DNA from: Euhalothece natronophila Z-M001 | Lineage (GTDB): Bacteria; Cyanobacteriota; Cyanobacteriia; Cyanobacteriales; Rubidibacteraceae | Direction of reading: 5' to 3' | Assembly: GCF_007904085.1 (NCBI RefSeq) | Contig: NZ_CP042326.1 | Span: forward strand, 2,542,001-2,606,000 | Length of the DNA stretch: 64,000 bases | In this document: one piece after another, positions 9,407 through 16,649 of the stretch | Layout: every line of letters starts with the position of its first letter | Position numbering within the stretch: position 1 is the stretch's first letter | The notes under the pieces: generated by a model | What the model was told of the DNA's origin: nothing | Databases searched by the model: none | What the model saw: only the letters and a program-made list of their open reading frames with translations | Program-made: the position numbers and the translations under genes

Positions 9407-11212
9407 TCAGTGAAAATGATTTGCTTTTACTTTTTTAGAATTAGCTTTTTCTAAATATTGAAACCAAGTAAAATACAGGGCGATTGAAAGTAATATTAAA
9501 ACCAATAGCAGGATACCAAACTGTTCCCACTGCTTAGTTAAAAACATCATTCCTGTTAGAAATAAGACTAATTGCCAAGGCACAGCAATACAAGTTGCTA
9601 TAATGTCCCGTCGGCTTTCTCGTAGAATTTTAGCTTGTTCAGGAAACGATAACTTATCTCGCATTGGTTGCCAAAAGCCAAAGGGACGGGTCACTTGATA
9701 AAAATTGTCTAAAACTGATTCTTCAGTGGGAGAAGTAACAAATGTGCCAATTAAACAGCCAACTAAAGAGGCACTTGCAGGGATTAAAAAGTTTGCATAT
9801 TCAGGAACATCAAGACCACTGAGTTGATTAATAATTGCGGCTGCCATTCCGGTTAACATTCCCACGGCAAAGCCATAACCATTAAATCGCCACCAATACC
9901 ATCTTAACAGTAAGGGAATAAATAAACCTGAACTAAATCCTATGGTGATCCATCCCCAAATTTCATTAATATTGGCAACAGGAAAACTAAATAATAATCC
10001 TAATAAAACTACAGCCACAGAAGCAATCCGACCTTGAATCACTAGCTGTTGATCATTAGCATTCGGTTGAAGGTAGGCTTGATAAATATCTCTTACCCAA
10101 TAAGCCGCGCTAGAGTTAATAATTGAGTCAAAAGTTGACATGGCTGCAGCAATAAAACAAGCTACAAGTAATCCTTTAATTCCAATAGGAATATATTCTT
10201 CAATGACAGTAGGTAAGACTAATTCGGGATCAGCAATAACGGGATTATTTAATCCATAATGAATGCCTAAAATAGCAAAAGATGTTACTAGGGGCCAACG
10301 AAAAGAGAGTAAGAGAATCCAAAATAGAGAAAGTAACCCCGCAGTGCGATCGCTGTTTGCCGCAAAATAACGTTGACTCATATATCCCCCAGCACCACTA
10401 AAGCCTTCGATACTGGTTTTCATTAAATAGAAAAAGATCGTAATCCCAAAGAGATTATAAGCTGAATATTCTCCTGGTAAATCCATAGTTGCAGGAGGTA
10501 AAAAATCACTCCAATTACTTAAGCTAGTGGGAATGGTTTCAAATTCACCGCCACTAAGCGGAACAGAAACAGAAAATGTTTCAGGAAGTGTCACCATTTG
10601 TAGGGCTAAAACACAAACATAGATAATAACAAAGAAAATTAAAATACCTTGAAAAACATCTGTCCAAATTACCCCATAAAAGCCACTAGCTGCCGTATAA
10701 ATCATGGCAAGGACAATCATAAAAATAGCAGCAAGGCGATCATCAATTCCTAAGAGTTCCCCAAAAAATTTTCCACCACCAACGGCAAAATAGCTAATTG
10801 TCCAAATAGAAATAATTAAATTAGCAATGGCACTCATTAAACGGGCAATATTTCCTTCTCTTCCCTCGCCAAACCGCAAGCGCATCCATTCTGCTAAGGT
10901 CATTACTTGGGCGCGTCTTGTCCATTTGCCCATAAAGATCATGAAAAATGCCATAATCAGGACAATACCGCCTCGAATTTCAATAAAGAACCCTTTCACG
11001 CCAAGGGCATAAATCAGGGCAGTGATAATCATTGTTCCTGCAATATCAGTATTAGAAGCCATTCCTGATGCCCCTAACGCCCACCAGGGCATATTGCGAT
11101 TCCCTAAAAAATAAGCATCAATCCCTTGCGAGGCTTTCCGTTGTAAAATAAAGCCAAAAACAACAATGCTGAGTAAATAAATGACAACAATCAAATAATC
11201 TAGAAACTGCAT
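9407..11212 (-). CDS. Sodium:solute symporter family protein
   Basis: This 601-residue polytopic membrane protein belongs to the SSS (SLC5-like) family. Conserved features include LGNRNMPWWALGASGMASN in TM1-TM2, a long series of about 13 hydrophobic helices, and the NSSAAYWVRDIYQAY segment near residue 370, typical of the family around TM8-TM9. A C-terminal extension of about 100 residues carries two more helices. Substrate cannot be deduced: sugars, acetate, proline and choline carriers share this fold. A short open frame ends three bases before its ATG and may be translationally coupled. Confidence 0.88.
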   Translation of the reverse strand: MQFLDYLIVVIYLLSIVVFGFILQRKASQGIDAYFLGNRNMPWWALGASGMASNTDIAGTMIITALIYALGVKGFFIEIRGGIVLIMAFFMIFMGKWTRRAQVMTLAEWMRLRFGEGREGNIARLMSAIANLIISIWTISYFAVGGGKFFGELLGIDDRLAAIFMIVLAMIYTAASGFYGVIWTDVFQGILIFFVIIYVCVLALQMVTLPETFSVSVPLSGGEFETIPTSLSNWSDFLPPATMDLPGEYSAYNLFGITIFFYLMKTSIEGFSGAGGYMSQRYFAANSDRTAGLLSLFWILLLSFRWPLVTSFAILGIHYGLNNPVIADPELVLPTVIEEYIPIGIKGLLVACFIAAAMSTFDSIINSSAAYWVRDIYQAYLQPNANDQQLVIQGRIASVAVVLLGLLFSFPVANINEIWGWITIGFSSGLFIPLLLRWYWWRFNGYGFAVGMLTGMAAAIINQLSGLDVPEYANFLIPASASLVGCLIGTFVTSPTEESVLDNFYQVTRPFGFWQPMRDKLSFPEQAKILRESRRDIIATCIAVPWQLVLFLTGMMFLTKQWEQFGILLLVLILLSIALYFTWFQYLEKANSKKVKANHFH

Positions 11213-11215
11213 AAG

Positions 11216-11383
11216 CTAAGGGTGATTAGGTAGTTTTTCTTTAATTTCTGGTAATACTGGTTCAGTATCGCAATATTCTGATTCGATTAAAGCGTCTGCT
11301 TCATGGAAATCAAAGATACCATATTGTGAGAGACGAAGGTTGTAACAAAAGTAGGGATATTGCTTCGCTGCACGGAAATTAAT
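11216..11383 (-). CDS. Possible short gene between the PBP and symporter genes
   Basis: An open frame on the minus strand reads NFRAAKQYPYFCYNLRLSQY and on to ALIESEYCDTEPVLPEIKEK, ending with TAG three bases before the symporter ATG. Its composition looks protein-like, but I find no ATG, GTG or TTG in frame between the upstream stop and the coding-looking part; an ATT near 11383 is the only candidate start. It could be a rare-start small protein or the decayed 3' part of a gene. Confidence 0.35.
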   Translation of the reverse strand: MNFRAAKQYPYFCYNLRLSQYGIFDFHEADALIESEYCDTEPVLPEIKEKLPNHP

Positions 11384-13617
11384 TACTGATTAATTGAACC
11401 CATATAGTTTCCCCAAAGTTGGGCGGCTTGGGCACTACTGCCGCGAGTAGGCGTGGGAACATCATTTCCTAACCAAATGCCAGTGGTAATATTACGATTG
11501 GGAAGATAGCCAATAAACCATAAATCCACTGCCCTATTGGTTGTTCCTGTCTTTCCAGCAGCGGTTTCTCCCATTCTTGCTGATCTCCCTGTTCCTTCTT
11601 GAACTGCCCTTTGTAGCCATTGGGTCATAGTTTGAGCAGTAGAAGGAGAAATAACGGCGCGATCGCGCTCTGCATCATTTTCATAATCATAAATTACCCG
11701 ACAAGTATCAGGATCATTGGCATCTTCACAATCAGCCCCATCTAAAATTTTGACAATTCCATGGGGGCGGTTGAGCTTTCCTTCGTGATCAAACGCTGTA
11801 TAAGCCCCAGTGATCTCTAATAAATTGACCTCACTTTGCCCTAAAACTAAGCCGGGAACCGCACTTAAATTAGAATTAATCCCTAACCGTTGTGCCATCC
11901 GAATGACTCGATTTAAGCCCACATCTTGCGCTACCCGTAAAGCGACCGCATTTTCTGACTGAGCAAGACTAAGCCCTAAACTAATATTGCCACCCGTGCG
12001 TTCACAACCGCGATAATTTTGCCCTTGCCAAGTAATAGGAGCGCAGGAATAGGTGCGAGAGGGGGAAATCCCTTGTTCGAGGGCTGCTGCATAAGCAAAT
12101 ACCTTAAAAGTGGAACCCGGTTGACGTTCAGCTTGAGTGGCACGGTTAAATTGACTCTCCTGATAATTTTTCCCTCCAACAAGGGCTAAAATTGCACCAG
12201 TTTGACTATCAAGGGTAACTAATGACCCCTGACTATAACCATAAACGGTTCCTTGACTATTTAGATGCTCCTGCAACCTATTTTCTGCTGTCTCTTGTAA
12301 ATTGAGATCAAGTTCTGTTTCTACAATAAAATTCCCTTCCGCGGCTAACTCAGCACCAAGTAAGTCTCGTAACTCATTTAAAACATGATTATAAAAGTAA
12401 GGGGCGCGAATTTCCGAGAGAATTTGTTGGGCTTCAGGGCTAATTTCAATGCGAGAACGACGGGCACGTTGGGCTTCTTCCCCGCTTACCATCCCTAATT
12501 GTGCCATGCGATTAATCACGCGATCGCGCAATTGTACGGCTCGGTCATAATTTTGTGCAGGATTATAGGCATTCGGGGCAGGTAAAATGGCAACCAGTGT
12601 GGCAGCTTCTGATAAAGTAAGATCACTGGCTGACTTATCAAAATAAAATTGCGCCGCATCTTCAAACCCATAATTTTCCACTCCCAGGAATACGCGATTA
12701 AGATAAGTCAATAAGAGTTTATCCTTGCTGTAAAAGGTTTCTAATTTCAACGACACCATCATTTCCCGAATTTTGCGCCCAGCAGTATTCTCTCGCCCCA
12801 CATATTCTGGGTATAAACTTCGCGCTAACTGTTGTGTAATGGTGCTAGCCCCTTCTCGAATATCCGCGGCGGTTAAATTGACTCGTATCGCCCGTAAAAT
12901 TCCCAAGGGATCAACCCCTAAGTGCCAATAAAAACGAGTATCTTCGGCAGCAATCACTGCATCAGGAAGATAGTGGGAAAAGTCTGATAAGCGATCTAAT
13001 TCTTGATGAGTTCCCCGTTGTCTGGGATTAAGGGGTGCTTGCCCATCTCGTGGATAAACCACCACCGGCCCCCGAACTCCCATGGGTAAAGGATGGACGG
13101 AAAACTGAGTCCATTCCCGAGCAATAAAAATCCCAAGAATCAGAGCAATCACTAATGTTCCATAAAAGAAATAAGATAGCGCTTTTTGCCATTGCGGTGG
13201 CGCATACTGATAGGTAATTTCTACCGCATCTTCTAACTCTGGTGGCCCCAAAGTAAATTTATCACCATGACGGAGAGGGAAAGAGGATTGTTTACGCTTA
13301 CCAAGGTAAATGCCATTGAGAGAGCCTTCGTCTTTAATATAATAATTTCCCCCTTTATCCTGATTAATGGAAAGATGAACTTGACTAATGAGGGGGTTAC
13401 GAACCACAATATCGGAGGCGCGAGAACTGCGTCCGAGAAGATATCGCTCACCAATGAGAGGATGCTTAACGATTTTTTTTTCCCGACCATTTTTAATCTG
13501 TAATTCGGGAACTTTCGCAGTTGGCTTGAGGGTAAGGGCTTGTGCTTGTACCGTTTGGACTGCTTGGGTTACAAATTGGCTAACAGGATTGCCTGCAGTT
13601 TTCTTACGATTCGTCAT
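11383..13617 (-). CDS. Class A penicillin-binding protein (PBP1A type) with N-terminal FHA domain
   Basis: A 744-residue bifunctional peptidoglycan synthase. Residues about 45-135 form an FHA domain (YLLGRSSRASDIVVRNPLIS, then HLSINQ and DEGSLNGIYLG), which binds phosphothreonine peptides. A membrane helix follows (about 148-168). The glycosyltransferase domain has the catalytic Glu in AAEDTRFYWH and the motif EGASTITQQLAR. The transpeptidase has SxxK as GSTFK, SxN as SEN and KTG as AAGKTGTTN. All key residues are intact. The FHA fusion implies control by Ser/Thr kinases (inference). It overlaps lspA by 14 bases, in an apparent bioY-lspA-pbp operon. Confidence 0.93.
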   Translation of the reverse strand: MTNRKKTAGNPVSQFVTQAVQTVQAQALTLKPTAKVPELQIKNGREKKIVKHPLIGERYLLGRSSRASDIVVRNPLISQVHLSINQDKGGNYYIKDEGSLNGIYLGKRKQSSFPLRHGDKFTLGPPELEDAVEITYQYAPPQWQKALSYFFYGTLVIALILGIFIAREWTQFSVHPLPMGVRGPVVVYPRDGQAPLNPRQRGTHQELDRLSDFSHYLPDAVIAAEDTRFYWHLGVDPLGILRAIRVNLTAADIREGASTITQQLARSLYPEYVGRENTAGRKIREMMVSLKLETFYSKDKLLLTYLNRVFLGVENYGFEDAAQFYFDKSASDLTLSEAATLVAILPAPNAYNPAQNYDRAVQLRDRVINRMAQLGMVSGEEAQRARRSRIEISPEAQQILSEIRAPYFYNHVLNELRDLLGAELAAEGNFIVETELDLNLQETAENRLQEHLNSQGTVYGYSQGSLVTLDSQTGAILALVGGKNYQESQFNRATQAERQPGSTFKVFAYAAALEQGISPSRTYSCAPITWQGQNYRGCERTGGNISLGLSLAQSENAVALRVAQDVGLNRVIRMAQRLGINSNLSAVPGLVLGQSEVNLLEITGAYTAFDHEGKLNRPHGIVKILDGADCEDANDPDTCRVIYDYENDAERDRAVISPSTAQTMTQWLQRAVQEGTGRSARMGETAAGKTGTTNRAVDLWFIGYLPNRNITTGIWLGNDVPTPTRGSSAQAAQLWGNYMGSINQ

Positions 13618-14107
13618 GGTGATTTTGTTCTCCTCTTGGGCGTTGAGAACCTTGGAAAAATGGGAAATTAACTAGAATTAAGCAAATAATTCCAATATTA
13701 ATGCAGATATCAGCAACATTAAAAACGGGAAATTGAATTAAGCGAAAATCTAGAAAATCAACGACGTAGCCAAATAAAAATCGATCTAATCCATTTCCAG
13801 CTGCCCCCGCTAATACAAACCCATATCCTAATTGTTCTAATTTAGGTAAACGAGGACTGCGCCAAACATAAACGATTAATCCTATGGTAACAGCTAAAGA
13901 CAGCCAACGCAGCCAAGTACCATTGGTTTCTGCAAAGAGACTAAACGCCGCCCCAGGGTTAATCACGTAAGTCAGGTGAAAAACATTTTCCCAGAGCGCG
14001 ATCGTTTCCCCAAGTTCATCAAAAGAAAGAACAACAATAATCTTTGTTGCTTGATCTAAGAGAAAGCCAATAATTCCAGCTAGCCAAAATAAATGATTTC
14101 TTTTCAT
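13604..14107 (-). CDS. lspA: Lipoprotein signal peptidase (signal peptidase II)
   Basis: The product cleaves prolipoprotein signal peptides in the cytoplasmic membrane. The catalytic aspartates are in GNGLDRFLFGYVVDF and FNVADICIN, with NPGAAFS in the conserved second block, and four membrane helices are visible. I place the start at the ATG at 14107 (MKRNHLFW), giving 167 residues, the usual LspA length. A longer frame to 14191 would add 28 non-membrane residues that merely overlap bioY. The ATG overlaps the bioY stop by one base (TGATG), indicating translational coupling. Confidence 0.93.
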   Translation of the reverse strand: MKRNHLFWLAGIIGFLLDQATKIIVVLSFDELGETIALWENVFHLTYVINPGAAFSLFAETNGTWLRWLSLAVTIGLIVYVWRSPRLPKLEQLGYGFVLAGAAGNGLDRFLFGYVVDFLDFRLIQFPVFNVADICINIGIICLILVNFPFFQGSQRPRGEQNHHDES

Positions 14108-14697
14108 CAATAAAATAAGAGATTTCGTAATCCATACGTTGCCACAGCAACTGCACAAACTAAAGCCAATTGACTGCCTAAAGGTTGCCAAGAATATTCT
14201 AGAATTGCTGGTAACAGTGGCATCGTTACTTCTAAAATAATTAGCTTAAAAAAGTACAACCCTACTAAATAAATTATCCCAACTGTATGAATAATAAGTA
14301 ATCCTAACAAACAACTTAGTCCCAACCATTCCAACTGTTTTTCCTGACGAAAGGCAACAACTCCACAATACCAAGCTCCAGGAATAAAACCGATAATATA
14401 GCCAAAGGTAGGTTGAGTGAGATAGTCTAACCCACCCCCTTGGGCAAATACTGGTAGCCAAGCTAACCCCAGAGTGATATAAGCGACTTGAGATAAAGCT
14501 CCTGCTCGTTTCCCTCCCAGACAAGCTGTAAATAAAACTGCTGCTACTTGGAAGGTAATGCCTAGAGAATGAGCTTTAATTCCTTCTTCCATCCAATACC
14601 AAGGAAAGTTGGTGACAAAGGCTTCTACAAAAGTGCCGCCAATGGTTAAAATTAAACCAATCACTGTCCAGAGTAATTCATTATTTGGAGATGACAC
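14107..14697 (-). CDS. bioY: Biotin transporter BioY (ECF S component)
   Basis: A 196-residue integral membrane protein with six helices. The BioY signature region is present: GITFQVAAVLFTACLGGKRA, then a Gly-rich loop, PTFGYIIGFIPGAWYCG. BioY alone, or with shared ECF A and T subunits, imports biotin across the cytoplasmic membrane; no ECF ATPase is seen here. It heads the apparent operon bioY-lspA-pbp. Confidence 0.88.
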   Translation of the reverse strand: MSSPNNELLWTVIGLILTIGGTFVEAFVTNFPWYWMEEGIKAHSLGITFQVAAVLFTACLGGKRAGALSQVAYITLGLAWLPVFAQGGGLDYLTQPTFGYIIGFIPGAWYCGVVAFRQEKQLEWLGLSCLLGLLIIHTVGIIYLVGLYFFKLIILEVTMPLLPAILEYSWQPLGSQLALVCAVAVATYGLRNLLFY

Positions 14698-14811
14698 AGC
14701 CCATCCTCTTTTAGTGGATATAATGAGGGATTGCAGATAGTTTTATCTACTAATCAACACCTTTGAAGATACTGATGATGAAGCCTTCCGTCAAGCCTGT
14801 CTATTTTTTTA

Positions 14812-14883
14812 TGGGTCGCCTGGGATTCGAACCCAGAACTAATCGGTTAAAAGCCGAGTACTCTACCGTTGAGTTAGCGACCC
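14812..14883 (-). tRNA. tRNA-Lys (anticodon UUU)
   Basis: On the minus strand a 7-bp acceptor stem (GGGTCGC/GCGACCC), a D arm (ACTC/GAGT), an anticodon loop CTTTTAA with anticodon TTT, and a T arm (CTGGG TTCGAAT CCCAG) fold into a complete tRNA. The discriminator base is A; CCA is not encoded. The base pair at the top of the anticodon stem (27-43) is a C-U mismatch in my folding. Confidence 0.95.
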
Positions 14884-15015
14884 GTGCTATTGAACTTTTC
14901 AACGCACAGTGACTTATACTAACACAAGTAAATTTATTATTGCAAGCTTTTTTGGAGGTTAATTTACAGATCAGGTCTATTCACGTGAGACAGCAGAGAA
15001 TTACAAAGGGTTCCC

Positions 15016-15052
15016 GTCATTATCCCTCGATTTGAAATCGAGGGATAATGAC
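15016..15052. repeat. Subterminal hairpin of the TnpB element
   Basis: The arm GTCATTATCCCTCGATT pairs perfectly with AATCGAGGGATAATGAC around the three-base loop TGA, giving a 17-bp stem. It lies 11 bases beyond the stop of the minus-strand mini-gene, so it may serve both as the left-end imperfect-palindrome recognition structure of an IS200/IS605-type element and as a transcription stop for the mini-gene. Confidence 0.8.
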
Positions 15053-15063
15053 ACTTAAAGGCT

Positions 15064-15216
15064 TTAGCCTTCTGTGTCCTTGTAATTCGGCATTTCTAAA
15101 GTATCAATCCAGTCCTCTACTAGCTGAGTCATTGTTTTTCTTTTATGTCTTGCATATAGTCTCAACTTTTCAAGTCTCCCTACTTCTATCCGAATGGAAA
15201 ATTGTTCTTTTTTCAT
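15064..15216 (-). CDS. 50-residue ribbon-helix-helix-like protein of the TnpB element
   Basis: The frame starts MKKEQFSIRIEVGRLEKLRL and continues YARHKRKTMTQLVEDWIDTL, ending at TAA 15064. A beta strand (QFSIRIE) followed by two amphipathic helices is the ribbon-helix-helix (CopG/Arc-like) pattern of small DNA-binding regulators. It is divergent from tnpB, with 57 bases between starts. Small RHH proteins next to tnpB may regulate it (inference from position). The frame is intact although tnpB is not. Confidence 0.7.
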   Translation of the reverse strand: MKKEQFSIRIEVGRLEKLRLYARHKRKTMTQLVEDWIDTLEMPNYKDTEG

Positions 15217-15219
15217 ATC

Positions 15220-15247
15220 TTGTCAATGACTTGATTTATGTTATAAT
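15220..15247 (+). promoter_or_regulatory. Candidate sigma-70 promoter of tnpB
   Basis: TTGTCA (15220-15225) and TATAAT (15242-15247) are separated by 16 bases, 26 bases upstream of the tnpB ATG. It lies in the divergent gap with the RHH mini-gene, where that protein could act as operator-binding autoregulator. Confidence 0.6.
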
Positions 15248-15273
15248 AATTTTAGCATTATTTTAGAACGCCT

Positions 15274-16603
15274 ATGTATGGATGTCAGCAAAATCGAATT
15301 CAACCAAGCTCTGACTTAATTCCTATATTAGAACATATTTGCTATACGGCTAATAATCTCACTAATTGTGGGATATATCTGGCTCGTCAAACTTTCTTTA
15401 ATGAGAAAAGAATCATTGGTAAGTATGAACCAGAAGAAGTCCTAAAACAACAAGTTAACTTCAAAGCTCTCTATTCCCAATGTGCCCAGCAGGTTCTTAG
15501 AAGTGTTGCTGAATCTTTTAAGTCCTATCAAGGATTAAGAGAAGCCTTTTTTGAAGGAACAATTGATAAGTATCCCAAACTTCCAAGTTATAGAGACAAA
15601 GGAGGAATGGCGGTTGCTTCCTACCCAAAACAAGCATTAAAGTTAAAAGATGGTCAAGTTAGGATCCCTTTAGGAAAGACGATTAAGGCTTGGTTTGGTT
15701 TATCAGAGTTCTTTGTTTCTTTCCCTTCTAATCTAGAATGGGACTGCATTAAAGAGTTAAGAATCCTCCCTAGAAACCGAGAGTTTTATATCGAATGGGT
15801 GTATGAAAGACCTGAGATAGATTCCACAGTTGACTCCATAGAAGCGTTGGGAATTGATCCAGGCTTGGATAATTGGTTAACTTGTGTTTCTACTATTGGT
15901 GAGTCTTTCATTATTGATGGGAAAAAAGTTAAATCCCTCAATCAAAATTATAACCGTCGAGTATCTTCTCTTAAGAAAGGAAAACCTCAAGGTTATTGGG
16001 ATGGTGAATTAGCGAGAATCACTGAGAAACGAAATCGTCAGATTCGGGATGCTGTCAATAAAGCAGCGAAAATGGTGATTAACTATTGCCTTAACAAGGA
16101 TATAGGAATCATCGTTTTCGGTTGGAATAAAGGTCAGCGTCAAGGGATCAACATAGGACACCAAAATAATCAAAACTTTGTACAAATTCCCACAGCTAAA
16201 TTAAAAAATCGAATTCAACAGTTAGCAGAAGAACATGGAATTGAGCAACGCTCAAGGCTTGTGAACCCGAACGCGTTCGGGTTCATTCCTTGAGTTTGTA
16301 GAAACTGAGGAATCCTACACATCCAAGTCGAGCTATCTGGATCGTGATTTGCTACCGAAATTCGGTGAAAAACCCGAAAGGTGGAAGCCATCAGGGAAGC
16401 GAGTAGCAAGAGGTTGCTATCAAGATTCGAGAGGAAGAGTCGTTAATGCTGATGCCCAAGCGGCAGCAAACATTCTAAGAAAAGTAGAGATACAGCTAGG
16501 CTTAGTCCTAGCCAAGGTCAGTAGAGCAGCTTTGAGCCTGCCCCAAAGATTTTATCTTTGGAACTCCAAACGAAAAGCGCGAAGCATTATGGCTTTAGCC
16601 TAA
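15274..16603 (+). pseudogene. tnpB: TnpB-family RNA-guided nuclease, frame broken by a 49-bp insertion
   Basis: The first part (15274-16293, 339 codons) carries the RuvC-I region ALGIDPGLDNWLTCVS and the RuvC-II region around IGIIVFGWNKGQRQG. The last part, in another frame to the stop at 16603, carries the RuvC-III block NADAQAAANILRKV. Removing bases 16246-16294 joins GIE directly to FVETEESYTSKSS in one frame, restoring a protein of about 426 residues. This subfamily has TSKSS-type residues where many TnpBs have a CxxC zinc finger. In established systems TnpB uses an omega RNA from the element's right end to cut DNA; here the protein would be truncated before RuvC-III. Confidence 0.9.
16246..16294. 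repeat. 49-bp palindromic insertion inside tnpB
   Basis: The segment contains the perfect 24-base palindrome centred on ACGCGT (16262-16285, arm TGAACCCGAACG), nested in outer arms CTCAAGG and CCTTGAG. It is bounded by the direct repeat TTGAG (16241-16245 and 16290-16294), which looks like a 5-bp target duplication. Its 49-base length shifts the reading frame by one, exactly accounting for the two-frame tnpB. Confidence 0.8.
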
Positions 16604-16621
16604 TGCGAAGCAACGTTTGGA
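16565..16621 (+). ncRNA. Right-end hairpin / candidate omega RNA 3' region of the TnpB element
   Basis: Outer arms TCCAAACG (16565-16572) and CGTTTGGA (16614-16621) enclose an inner stem GCATTA/TAATGC (16584-16589 and 16601-16606) capped by GGC-TTTA-GCC. The tnpB stop codon (16601-16603) lies inside the structure. Omega RNAs of TnpB elements span the end of tnpB and the right end, so this is the expected place; transcription is inferred. Confidence 0.55.
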
Positions 16622-16649
16622 ATCCATGCCGATTTATCGCGTGGAGAGT

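Larger units (their letters stand above)
15016..16625 (+). mobile_element. TnpB-only IS200/IS605-type (IS1341-like) element, disrupted
   Basis: The unit comprises a perfect 17-bp-stem hairpin at the left (15016-15052), a small antisense ribbon-helix-helix gene, a tnpB gene broken into two frames, and a nested hairpin overlapping the tnpB stop at the right (16565-16621). No Y1 transposase (tnpA) is present, so movement would need help in trans. Exact ends are inferred from the hairpins, since this class leaves no target duplication. It lies between tRNA-Lys and an ABC exporter gene. Confidence 0.75.

Noticed and set aside
13233-13675. Alternative frames over the FHA region of the PBP gene
   Set aside because: They are shadows of the PBP and lspA genes with no recognisable motif or start signal.
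14108-14191. 28-residue N-terminal extension of LspA
   Set aside because: It lies in bioY coding sequence, lacks a membrane helix, and the ATG at 14107 gives standard length and stop-start coupling.
15048-15266. Plus-strand 72-residue frame opposite the RHH mini-gene
   Set aside because: It is the complement of a better-supported minus-strand RHH frame and ends in AT-rich promoter sequence; the composition is that of a shadow frame.
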